This document shows, piece by piece, positions 1 to 7,315 of a stretch of 22,932 nt of DNA (its first letter is position 1; each line of letters starts with the position of its first letter). Location of the stretch: assembly GCA_002451015.1 (NCBI GenBank), contig DKBB01000055.1, positions 1 through 22,932 of the forward strand. The letters run 5' to 3'. Under the pieces are notes generated by a model. The model had not been told where the DNA came from, searched no databases, and saw nothing but the letters and a program-made list of their open reading frames with translations. This stretch comes from Acidobacteria bacterium UBA6911 (GTDB taxonomy: Bacteria > Acidobacteriota > UBA6911). A program made the position numbers and the translations under genes.

Positions 1-9
1 CGTAGAACT

Positions 10-33
10 GCTTTGCAGGCGGGACGGCAAAGC
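10..33 (-). terminator. possible hairpin terminator downstream of the DUF169 gene
   Basis: A 7-bp stem (GCTTTGC at 10-16 pairing with GCAAAGC at 27-33) closes a 10-nt loop, about 30 nt beyond the stop codon of the minus-strand gene at 64. No clear U-run follows on the minus strand within the window, so this is only a weak candidate for an intrinsic terminator. Confidence 0.25.
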
Positions 34-63
34 CTTTGTCGCCTCCCGGTAGAAAACCGAAAG

Positions 64-924
64 TTATTCCGCATCCAATCCCCAGCTTTTGAACATATCC
101 TTGTAAAACTGCGGCTGCTCAAAATCTGGCAGCATGGACATGTATCGATCCCGATGGGAGAATCCTCTGCCGTTTATTCCTGTCATCAGACCCGCCATTT
201 TTTCCTGCGGCACGGCGAATATCATCTCCTCTTCCAGCGTCAGCGCTCTCTGATGCTCCCCGGGATCCGGAAGCACGATGCAGTATTTCCCGGTTTGAAT
301 GGGATCCACGACGCAATGTCCGCAGGACGGCAGAAACATGTGGGTGCTGACCTGCTCCTCGCCTCCGCCGTACATTGTCAGAAGCATTGCCCGGATCTGT
401 GCGGGATTCGAATAGATGAGAACGATGTCCGGCATAAAAGTGGCTTTCTTGAGGGGCGCCGTAACCGTGCCGACGTATTTCCCGGTCTCGAAACTCTGAA
501 AGGATTCTCCAAACATGGCCATGTTTTCCGGCTTTCCCACCATTCCGTAAGCCATGAGAGCCGTCGGGCACCAGTGATCCTCCTTCAGCATGGCCACCGT
601 TTTCCCTTCCCGCCGGGACATGCCGAAAGCCTGGCACTGCGCGATGTGATACTTCCCGTCTCTTTTCGGCCGGAAGGCTTCTTTCGGAATCTCCGCTTCC
701 GTCCGGATCATTTTTACAGCGATCGGGGATGTCCTTAAAATCAGGGATGTTTCCAGGTCCTGTCCGTATTTGTTTAATGTTTCCAATGAGGGCGCGGTGC
801 TTTCCGGCTTTGGTGCGGCCTTGTTCGCTGTTTGGGCGACGGAAACCGCCGCACCCGATGCTCCAAGGGCTACCGCTCCCAGACCCATTTCCAGGGCCTC
901 GCGTCTGGTGTATCTGTTTTTCAC
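64..924 (-). CDS. DUF169 family protein with a twin-arginine (Tat) export signal
   Basis: A 286-residue protein whose body (about 45-286) matches my recollection of the DUF169 family, whose function is unknown. The LILRTSPIAVKM segment near 61-72 and the Cys-bearing stretches are typical. The start is a GTG at 924, with AGGAGG seven bases upstream. The first 30 residues form an export signal: Arg7-Arg8 in TRREALEM, a hydrophobic Gly/Ala-rich core, and a likely cleavage after SVA (28-30). Five cysteines in the mature part (97, 119, 201, 204, 215), including CGHC, could bind metal or form disulfides. DUF169 proteins are, to my knowledge, mostly cytoplasmic, so the Tat signal is unusual and would fit export of a folded, cofactor-bearing protein. 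It lies 69 nt downstream of the OPT transporter on the same strand and may be co-transcribed. The family call is fairly sure; function is unknown. Confidence 0.8.
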   Translation of the reverse strand: MKNRYTRREALEMGLGAVALGASGAAVSVAQTANKAAPKPESTAPSLETLNKYGQDLETSLILRTSPIAVKMIRTEAEIPKEAFRPKRDGKYHIAQCQAFGMSRREGKTVAMLKEDHWCPTALMAYGMVGKPENMAMFGESFQSFETGKYVGTVTAPLKKATFMPDIVLIYSNPAQIRAMLLTMYGGGEEQVSTHMFLPSCGHCVVDPIQTGKYCIVLPDPGEHQRALTLEEEMIFAVPQEKMAGLMTGINGRGFSHRDRYMSMLPDFEQPQFYKDMFKSWGLDAE

Positions 925-993
925 GGGAATTCCTCCTATCTAAAGAAATGGATGCATAAAACCTTTAATAAAATTGCAGCTACAAGACACATT

Positions 994-2937
994 CTATTCC
1001 GGCCCGGGTTTGCGCGCCACCCGGTAGAGCCAGAGGGCAATCATGGCAACAAGCAGTATCCCCAGTGCGGAACCTGTCTGACTGAAGAGAGCCGAGGGAT
1101 TCTTGAAGAGTATCATGAAATCGGGTCTGCCGGTGGCTACGATGGGAATCGCGAGCAGGATACCGATAATGGCTTCCCCCGTGATCAGGCCGGATGCGAA
1201 AAGCAGGCCCTGGCGGTCGGACTTTTCAATCATGCTCGGGGCGTGTTTTTTCCGCTCCTGGTGGAGTTTTACAAAATAATACACGACGCCGCCGGCGAAG
1301 ATCGGCACCTCCAGTTCCAGGGGCAGATAGATCCCGATGGTGACCGCCAGAACGGGGGTGCGGAAGGAACTGCCTCTGCGCAGCAGGATTTCATCCAGGA
1401 CAATGATCAGCGCGGCCAGAAAAGCGCCGATGCCCACAAAATCCCAGGGCAGATCGCCGGAGAACACACCCTGGGACACGGAGGCCATAAGGTTGGCCTG
1501 GGCCGCAATCAATGGGTTGGCCTGGGCGGAAGAGTGCCCGGCAAAGCCGTAGGCCTTCAGCAGGAGCGTCAGGATGGGCGCCAGAACCAGGGCTGCGGAC
1601 ACGGTCCCCACCATCTGCATGACCTGCTGCTTCCAGGGGGTGGCTTTGACGATGTACCCGGCTTTCAGGTCCTGCAGGTTGTCCCCCGCTATGGAGGCGG
1701 CGCAGCAGATGACCGCACCGATCAGGATGGCGGCGGACGGGCCCTCCGTATTGCCCATGCCCATAAGAAGCACAAGCAACAGGGCGGAGATTGTTACCGT
1801 GGCGATCGTGACTCCGGATATGGGATTGTTGGAAGCCCCGACAATTCCCGACATGTAGCCGGCGACAGCCGCGAACAGGAATCCCGTGACCAGCATAACC
1901 AGGGCCATGGTCAGGGACACGGCGATATCGGCCACAAAAGTCTGGTAGAGCAGGAACAGGGGCACAACGGAACCTATGATGAGAATTAAAATCCACTTCA
2001 TAGGCATGTCCATCTCGGTTCGTTCGAGAACCGGCCCGGAATCTCCCGTTTTTTGATAGGCAGCCAGGCCGCTCCGGATTCCTCCCAGGATGCTCGAGCG
2101 CAGCTTGAAAATGGTCCAGAGTCCTCCGACCAGCATGCCTCCCACGCCCAGGTAACGGGTTTGAGAAGACCAGATGGCCTGGGCAAAATCAACCGGGGCC
2201 ATGGCGGTGCCGTTGCTGATGGGCCATTCCTGGAAAAGGGCACAGATCGGAACGGCGATCAGCCAGTTGAGCACTCCCCCCAGAACGATCAGCACCGCGA
2301 TATTGAGCCCGACGATATATCCTACCGCCAGCAGGGCCGGGCTCAGGTTGGTTCCCAGGTACCCGACGGTTCCCCCGAATCGCCGGGCCGCCTCAACGGT
2401 GTCGGGAAGCAGCCCGAAACCGCTGCCCGCCCCCAGTTTGAAAATGCCCCCCGCCAGTGCGGATTTCACGATAATCCGTATATCCTTGCCTCCCTGCTGG
2501 CCGGACTCCAGCACTTCGGCGGTCGCGATCCCCTCCGGAAACTTCAGGCCGTCTTCCACAATAAGGGCCCGGCGCAGCGGGATGGTGAAAAGCACTCCCA
2601 GGAGTCCTCCAAAACCGGCTATAATCGCGACCCACCAGTAGTCGAAGGATTCCCAGTAGTCCATGATCACCAGGGCGGGAATTGTAAAGATCACGCCGGC
2701 AGCCAGGGCTTCACCCGCCGAAGCCGCGGTCTGCACGATGTTGTTTTCCAGTATGTTGCTCTTCCGGAACAGCCGCAGGATTCCCATGGACATCACCGCG
2801 GCGGGAATCGACGCCGATACCGTCATTCCTGCAAACAACCCCAGATAGGCATTGGCCGCCGACAGGATCACGGACAACAGGACACCCAGTATCACGGCTT
2901 TAAGGGTTATCTCGGGCAAGGACTGGTTCGGTGTCAT
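994..2937 (-). CDS. OPT family oligopeptide/metal-chelate transporter
   Basis: A 647-residue integral membrane protein of the OPT superfamily. Eukaryotic members carry oligopeptides and metal-siderophore complexes; substrates of most bacterial members are unknown. The N-terminal family signature is clear: NAYLGLFAGMTVSASIPAAV (29-48), then SNILENNIVQTAASAGEALA (60-79) leading into a hydrophobic helix. Long hydrophobic segments recur to the C-terminus, consistent with about 14-16 membrane spans, and the length is normal for bacterial OPT proteins. The ATG at 2937 has AAAGGA about six bases upstream. The Tat-exported DUF169 protein follows on the same strand after 69 nt. Upstream, the gene diverges from an MBL-fold gene across an intergenic region holding a perfect inverted repeat. 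A metal-chelate or peptide role is possible, but the sequence does not decide the substrate. Confidence 0.93.
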   Translation of the reverse strand: MTPNQSLPEITLKAVILGVLLSVILSAANAYLGLFAGMTVSASIPAAVMSMGILRLFRKSNILENNIVQTAASAGEALAAGVIFTIPALVIMDYWESFDYWWVAIIAGFGGLLGVLFTIPLRRALIVEDGLKFPEGIATAEVLESGQQGGKDIRIIVKSALAGGIFKLGAGSGFGLLPDTVEAARRFGGTVGYLGTNLSPALLAVGYIVGLNIAVLIVLGGVLNWLIAVPICALFQEWPISNGTAMAPVDFAQAIWSSQTRYLGVGGMLVGGLWTIFKLRSSILGGIRSGLAAYQKTGDSGPVLERTEMDMPMKWILILIIGSVVPLFLLYQTFVADIAVSLTMALVMLVTGFLFAAVAGYMSGIVGASNNPISGVTIATVTISALLLVLLMGMGNTEGPSAAILIGAVICCAASIAGDNLQDLKAGYIVKATPWKQQVMQMVGTVSAALVLAPILTLLLKAYGFAGHSSAQANPLIAAQANLMASVSQGVFSGDLPWDFVGIGAFLAALIIVLDEILLRRGSSFRTPVLAVTIGIYLPLELEVPIFAGGVVYYFVKLHQERKKHAPSMIEKSDRQGLLFASGLITGEAIIGILLAIPIVATGRPDFMILFKNPSALFSQTGSALGILLVAMIALWLYRVARKPGPE

Positions 2938-3010
2938 GAAAATCCTTTCTGGTCTACATTCTATATTCCCTTTTCCTCACACCGCCATTGAAAATGAGGA
3001 TTCTTGAGTA

Positions 3011-3110
3011 AAAATGGTGACAGGCTAGAATTTCACTTTTTATAAAATACTTTGATGATTAAAGTTGGGAGAAAAGTATAAAAAGTGAAATTCTAGCCTG
3101 TCACCATTTT
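3011..3110. repeat. perfect 34-bp inverted repeat, REP/MITE-like palindrome
   Basis: The left arm 3011-3044 (beginning AAAATGGTGACAGGCTAGAA) is the exact reverse complement of the right arm 3077-3110, around a 32-nt AT-rich loop (3045-3076). All 34 positions pair. It sits in the divergent region between the OPT gene (start 2937) and the MBL gene (start 3198). No open reading frame or transposase lies inside it. The shape fits a non-autonomous mobile palindrome (MITE, or a REP element moved by a Y1/RAYT transposase) better than a simple terminator. It could still fold in RNA read from either side. Confidence 0.85.
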
Positions 3111-3197
3111 CTTAAAGTTCTTTTGAATGGCCGGCATATTGCCATAAAATGTGTGAACGCATATCAGCGGAACCTTCTCCAAACAGGAGTCAAAACA

Positions 3198-4124
3198 ATG
3201 CTGAAATTCAGGATTTTCCTTCACAGCTATCTCGGGTTCAACAGCAATTCAACTTTATTTTACGGCGAGAGAGACGCTGTACTGATAGACGCGTCGCAGA
3301 TCCTGAGCGACTCCTATCGGATGGTCTCCGAGATTCTCCCCATGAGGAAACGGCTGACGCACATCTACGTGTCCCACTTCCACCCGGATCACCACTTCGG
3401 CCTGGCGGTGTTGAAGCACGCTTTTCCCGAAGCCAGAATCGTCGCTCTGCCGAGCGTGGTTAAAGACATTGTCTACACCTCAAGCGACAAGGTGGACCTG
3501 TGGGCGATCGACCGGTTCGGACCCGGGGAGATCCCACCGACAACGACCATCCCCATGCCGATGAAGGAAACCGGGCTCGAACTGGAAGGGCAGGAAATCC
3601 GGTTTTCGGACGGCTGGGAAGGGGACAGCATCAACAATTCCGCGGTCTGGGTGCCTTCGATCAAGGTGGTGTGCGCAACGGACATCGCCTTTCACGGCTG
3701 TCACATATGGCCGATTGAAAGCAATGTCGCCCGGAGAGTCACCTGGCGCAGGGACATCGCGAGACTGAAAGAATTCGATGCCAGGATCGTCATACCCGGC
3801 CATTGCGACGAAGAGAAAGTCGGGATCATGGAAGAGGTCCAGGAGGACGCGTCCCGAACCTACACCGATTGCGTGGACTGGTCCATCCGGTACCTGGAAG
3901 ACTACGAGGAGGCATACAGCACCACAAACTCCGCGGGGGCGCTGGTCGAAGGGGTCTATAAACGGTACCCGGGCATGAAAGCCGAGGATTTCGCCATCCA
4001 GTGGCAGGCACGGCTGCTTTACCCGCACAGCAGTCCCGACTGGCTGCTGCCGCTGCCGGGAGAACCGGGTAAAATTTTTCTCAATCCGTCCGGCGGTTTT
4101 GACGGCGACCCGCCTCGGGAATAA
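3198..4124 (+). CDS. MBL-fold metallo-hydrolase
   Basis: A 308-residue cytoplasmic-looking protein with a metallo-beta-lactamase fold. The start ATG at 3198 is chosen because AGGAG lies eight bases upstream; an in-frame ATG at 3123 adds 25 residues but lacks a ribosome-binding site. The metal motif HFHPDHH spans 60-66 (His60, His62, Asp64, His65). Asp162 in CATDIAFHG and His202 in VIPGHCDE fit the bridging Asp and last His. The region where many members have a third zinc-1 His reads SINNSAVWVP (144-153), with no His, so the metal site may be atypical. The reaction is unknown. The gene faces the minus-strand genes, and its 3' end abuts a decayed GH31 3' stub. A second, decayed copy of its own 3' end lies at 4969-5043, so the gene was once duplicated. 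Confidence 0.88.
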   Translation: MLKFRIFLHSYLGFNSNSTLFYGERDAVLIDASQILSDSYRMVSEILPMRKRLTHIYVSHFHPDHHFGLAVLKHAFPEARIVALPSVVKDIVYTSSDKVDLWAIDRFGPGEIPPTTTIPMPMKETGLELEGQEIRFSDGWEGDSINNSAVWVPSIKVVCATDIAFHGCHIWPIESNVARRVTWRRDIARLKEFDARIVIPGHCDEEKVGIMEEVQEDASRTYTDCVDWSIRYLEDYEEAYSTTNSAGALVEGVYKRYPGMKAEDFAIQWQARLLYPHSSPDWLLPLPGEPGKIFLNPSGGFDGDPPRE

Positions 4125-4143
4125 TCATTTATAAATATCGGAA

Positions 4144-4325
4144 CTATGTTTCCAGCTTGACAGCCTTTCCTGCTTCGGCCGGGATCTCGGCCATTCTACC
4201 GCTTTTGCTGTGTTGGAAATCGACCGCCTCGTCGTTCAGCCTTACGGTTTGCGGCTTGCGCTGGCAGACTATTGGTTCTCTAAAGTGTTTCCGGCCGTTT
4301 GCAGTTTCTTTTTCCGATCGTCTTG
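4144..4325 (-). pseudogene. remnant of the C-terminal end of a GH31 glycosidase gene
   Basis: Reading the minus strand from about 4300 down to a TAG at 4144-4146 gives a peptide that aligns without gaps to the last part of the intact GH31 protein encoded at 5050-7296. Over 37 residues (bases 4150-4260) I count 26 identities, including PQT.RLN.EA.DFQ and EAGKAVKLE. Farther upstream, to about 4325, the similarity fades. No start codon, ribosome-binding site or catalytic domain remains. It lies 19 nt after the stop codon of the MBL gene, in the same convergent arrangement as the MBL stub and intact GH31 gene near 5045. This is a leftover from an old duplication rather than a functional gene. Confidence 0.85.
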
Positions 4326-4398
4326 ATGGACGTTATTATGATAACGTTCCAATTATCCAATACGATACGTCCTATATCTTTATTGTTGCCGCGGGCGG

Positions 4399-4872
4399 CT
4401 AGTCGTTATTTAAAGCCTGATATTCCGGTCTGGCGACACTCTTCAATTTTTCCGGGCGAACAGACGCTTCCTGGGTGATGCTGGCGTCGATAAAAATGAA
4501 GGGTTTCCCGACTCGTTTGATATCCAACGGGCAGTGTTTCGTGCCTTTGGGAACGAAAATGTAACAGGGATAGTTAATCTTAATAATTTCCTCACCAAGC
4601 GTGAACTCAATATCCGCGTCAAACTCGGAAAAGTCTTCAGCCCCGATAAGATAAATCCATTGATCAAAGGGGTGCACATGCGTCGGACTGCCGAGAACAT
4701 CAGGTTCCGTTATATGAGCGAATCCCATTCCCAGGGCGGATTCATGAATATCAGTCGGCCCCAAACCAGAGACCATAGGCTTCTTAATCGTGTTGTGTAT
4801 TGAATTCCATGGTGCGAGCTCAACAACTGTGGATTCACGTCGAATGTTTTTGAATTGGGGCATGTCAGCCAT
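4399..4872 (-). CDS. cupin-domain protein
   Basis: A 157-residue, probably cytoplasmic, single-domain cupin. The ATG at 4872 has AAGGAG six bases upstream. Cupin motif 1 is PTHVHPFDQWIYLIG (63-77), with His65 and His67 as metal ligands and Gln71 or Asp70 where many cupins have Glu. Motif 2 is YIFVPKGTKHCPL (104-116), with the PxG turn and His113. The family commonly binds a divalent metal and acts as an isomerase, dioxygenase or sugar-binding protein. I recognise no specific member. The first 60 residues carry extra strands before the barrel. The gene sits alone between the GH31 stub (4144-4325) and the MBL stub (4969-5043), as if inserted or retained during a rearrangement. It lies downstream of the uronate operon on the same strand, but a pathway link is speculative. 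Confidence 0.85.
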   Translation of the reverse strand: MADMPQFKNIRRESTVVELAPWNSIHNTIKKPMVSGLGPTDIHESALGMGFAHITEPDVLGSPTHVHPFDQWIYLIGAEDFSEFDADIEFTLGEEIIKINYPCYIFVPKGTKHCPLDIKRVGKPFIFIDASITQEASVRPEKLKSVARPEYQALNND

Positions 4873-4968
4873 AATTATCTCCTTACATTTGAATAGGTTC
4901 GTAACATTGCACTATAGGCTGATTGAGAGAGTGTGTATAGGAAAAATGAAGGTTTGTTTTTAGAATTT

Positions 4969-5043
4969 TACTCCCTAGCGAAGCCTGGCGGGTGGCAGGA
5001 TCGCAGGCTCGGCGGCTATGACGGCGATCCGCCCCGCGGGTAG
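4969..5043 (+). pseudogene. remnant of the C-terminal end of an MBL-fold gene
   Basis: The plus-strand frame ending at TAG 5041-5043 reads GGYDGDPPRG just before the stop. The intact MBL protein (3198-4124) ends GGFDGDPPRE. Further upstream, LAKPGG at 4975-4992 loosely matches LPGEPG, after which similarity is lost. No upstream MBL domain or start site remains. The stub is followed after 6 nt by the stop codon of the convergent GH31 gene, mirroring the MBL/GH31-stub junction at 4122-4146. The short length makes this stub alone modest evidence. The paired arrangement with the GH31 stub is what makes it convincing. Confidence 0.7.
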
Positions 5044-5049
5044 CAATTA

Positions 5050-7296
5050 TCAGAATCCTATTTCCAATTTGACGGCTTTTCCGGCTTCGATCCGGATCTC
5101 GGCCATCTTGTCGTTTTCGCTGTATTGGAAATCGGCAGCCTCACCGTTCAGTCGCAAGGTTTGTGGCCTGCGCGGGCATCGAACGGCGAGCATTGTTTTC
5201 AGTGAAAGCGGTTCGGAAGTGAACGTGACGGTGTTTCCTTTCCTGGACAGGAGCATCTTTTTCTCCGCACTGCCGCCCGTGTAGTCCACGTAGGTGAATC
5301 CGGTCCCGGAATTGGACGGACCCGGAAACAGGTGAACGGTTAACCGGCTTTCGCCGTTAATACCTCCCTGCCAGATCCTGGAGTTGCCGCGAAAGATGTC
5401 TCCGGTCACGTAAATGGAATTTTCCCTGATAAAAACGGGGATTTCCTTCAGGGGAACGTCCAGGCTGAGGATCCTGTTGCCGGAGTACTGCTTTGCCGGA
5501 TCATTGAAGTAGTACCATTCTCCTGCAGGAAGATAGATGTCGCGCTTGCCGCCCGGCTCGAAGACGGGTGCAACCAGGAAGGCGTCTACGAAAATGTATT
5601 CGTCCCACACGGTATAGGTTTTTTCATCCCCGGGGAAAACGGTGGCCAGTGGCTTCATCAGGACGCCGTTTTCATAGGACGTGTTCGCGGCGGAATAAAT
5701 ATAGGGGAGCAGGCGCATGCGCAGTTCGCAGGCGCGGCGGAATATCTCCTGAAATTCTTCCGAGTATTTCCAGGGCGGGCGATCCTCCCCGCTGCCGCCG
5801 GCGCCGTCAATTTTGACTTCGAACATTCCGTTCCAGGCGCTCCACTCGAGCCAGCGCGCGTAGAGCTCTTCGTCGATTCTCCCGACTCCCAGGTATCCCC
5901 CGGTATCGTTGCCCCAAACGGGGAATCCCATAAAACCGCACCGCATCGCGTTGGCCTGGCTGGAGGCCATGCCCTTCCAGTTGGACCGGCTGTCGCCGCC
6001 CCAGACCGCGCTCAGGTAGGGCTGGGTGCGGTGAAAGGCCGCCCGGGCGAAGTTGAACTGGTCGCGTCCGTGGGCCCTGGATAAAAATTCGTGAATAGTC
6101 TTCGCGTACAGATAAATATATTTGTTGCGCGTCGAGGATTCCGGAACGGGCGCTTGCCACCGGGCCGTCAACGGGAAATTCTCATCGGCCCGGTCCATCT
6201 TGTGTCCCTTGACGCCGGCTGAGTATTGATACTCGACGAGGCGGCGCTCGAATTCGGCCAGGGCATCCGGATGGGTCAGGTCCATGTAATTCTTGAAATT
6301 GGGCAGCAGTGCCGGAAAATCTTCATCGGAAAAAGTCATCGGAGCGATCCACGTCATGAACTCCATGCCGAATTTTTCGTTTATGGTGCGGATCCATTTT
6401 CCCGGGTCGGCGAACAGTTCGCTGAAATTCATCCTGGACCACTGGTGGCCTCCATCGCTGTAGGGACGGTCCACCCAGCAGGCGGTCATCGGGATTTCGA
6501 GTTCCGTGAATTTTTCAATGTCGGCCAGGATTTCACGGCTGCCGCCGTTGTTCTGGTCGCGCCAGAAAACGGGCCCGCAAGCCCATATCGGCACTGATTT
6601 CGGTCGGCCGATGATGTCGAAATACTGCGCGTGAATCCTGTCGCCGCCGGGGCCGAAAAACAGGTACCAGTCCAGTGCGCCGGTCTGATGGTAGATCTCC
6701 GTGACGCCGTTTATTGCGAACCGGTAGCGTCCTTTCGCGAAGGTGTCGAAGAAGCTGCCGTAGCCGCGGCTGCTCATGTAAAAGGCCGAATAGGCGGAGG
6801 CGTAATTCTCGGCGTAATCCCGTTCCCCCTCGGCATAGACATCGACGTCGACCGTGTTGCCGCGCAGGTCGGGATTTTTGGAGTTGTGGGGATAAAGCTT
6901 CTCGATCAGTCCGAAGTAGTGCTCGTCGAGGTCCTTCATTTTAATTGTGATATGCCGGAAAGCTTCATGCCGGGCCGAAAAATGAAATGTGTCGCCGTGC
7001 CGGGAGATATGAAGCCGTACTTCCTGTGGAAAGTTGGGGGCAAATCCATCGGTTTCTTTAAAGAGGAGCTTCAGGACCAAGGAATCGGCGGCGGTGTTTT
7101 CAACGGAAACGCTGTCCGGTTCGATGAAATTGAATGCGAAGGCGGGAATTTCCACCATCATTTTCGATGCCTGATAGATCTCGAGCGTTTTGTCCTTCAG
7201 ACGAATGCTGTAACCGTTTTGCTGCCATATCTGACGGGAAAAAGCAGGCTGCAGATATAAAAAGAGAAACATCAGAAGAAGGCATGTCTTTCGCAT
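5050..7296 (-). CDS. secreted glycoside hydrolase family 31 protein
   Basis: A 748-residue GH31 enzyme; the family contains alpha-glucosidases, alpha-xylosidases and relatives using a retaining mechanism. The ATG at 7296 is chosen because it gives a clean Sec signal peptide (residues 1-20, ending PAFS) and follows AGGAGG by 3 nt. A TTG at 7314 lies upstream of that site and has no ribosome-binding site of its own. An N-terminal beta-sandwich is followed by the barrel. The expected nucleophile is Asp368 in VKGHKMDRADE (362-372). The acid/base is Asp435 in VWGGDSRSNW (431-440), followed by the typical MGFPVWGNDTGGY (456-468). C-terminal beta domains follow. The nucleophile motif differs from the common DMNE or DFGE forms, so the substrate may be unusual. 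It is the last gene of the TRAP-UxaE operon, 19 nt after its neighbour. A decayed copy of its 3' end lies at 4144-4325. Confidence 0.92.
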   Translation of the reverse strand: MRKTCLLLMFLFLYLQPAFSRQIWQQNGYSIRLKDKTLEIYQASKMMVEIPAFAFNFIEPDSVSVENTAADSLVLKLLFKETDGFAPNFPQEVRLHISRHGDTFHFSARHEAFRHITIKMKDLDEHYFGLIEKLYPHNSKNPDLRGNTVDVDVYAEGERDYAENYASAYSAFYMSSRGYGSFFDTFAKGRYRFAINGVTEIYHQTGALDWYLFFGPGGDRIHAQYFDIIGRPKSVPIWACGPVFWRDQNNGGSREILADIEKFTELEIPMTACWVDRPYSDGGHQWSRMNFSELFADPGKWIRTINEKFGMEFMTWIAPMTFSDEDFPALLPNFKNYMDLTHPDALAEFERRLVEYQYSAGVKGHKMDRADENFPLTARWQAPVPESSTRNKYIYLYAKTIHEFLSRAHGRDQFNFARAAFHRTQPYLSAVWGGDSRSNWKGMASSQANAMRCGFMGFPVWGNDTGGYLGVGRIDEELYARWLEWSAWNGMFEVKIDGAGGSGEDRPPWKYSEEFQEIFRRACELRMRLLPYIYSAANTSYENGVLMKPLATVFPGDEKTYTVWDEYIFVDAFLVAPVFEPGGKRDIYLPAGEWYYFNDPAKQYSGNRILSLDVPLKEIPVFIRENSIYVTGDIFRGNSRIWQGGINGESRLTVHLFPGPSNSGTGFTYVDYTGGSAEKKMLLSRKGNTVTFTSEPLSLKTMLAVRCPRRPQTLRLNGEAADFQYSENDKMAEIRIEAGKAVKLEIGF

Positions 7297-7315
7297 ATTC
7301 CTCCTTTCCCTCAAT

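Noticed and set aside
13..738. A 241-residue plus-strand open frame opposite the DUF169 gene
   Set aside because: It is antisense to a protein with a good start, export signal and family motifs, and its own translation shows no domain.
832..2991. Long plus-strand open frames (385 and 312 residues) opposite the OPT gene
   Set aside because: Their translations are polar and Gly/Gln/His-rich with no recognisable domain, while the minus strand encodes a clear OPT transporter over the same bases.
3011..3110. Reading the palindrome as an ordinary intrinsic terminator
   Set aside because: It lies between the starts of two divergent genes, with no gene ending nearby, and its arms are far longer than a terminator needs.
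4157..4402. An 81-residue plus-strand frame after the MBL gene
   Set aside because: It is the antisense of the decayed GH31 stub. A similar frame at 5018-5284 exists only because the intact GH31 3' end is homologous.
6226..7260. Plus-strand frames of 123 and 209 residues opposite GH31
   Set aside because: They are shadows of the GH31 coding sequence, with low-complexity Val/Gly-rich translations.
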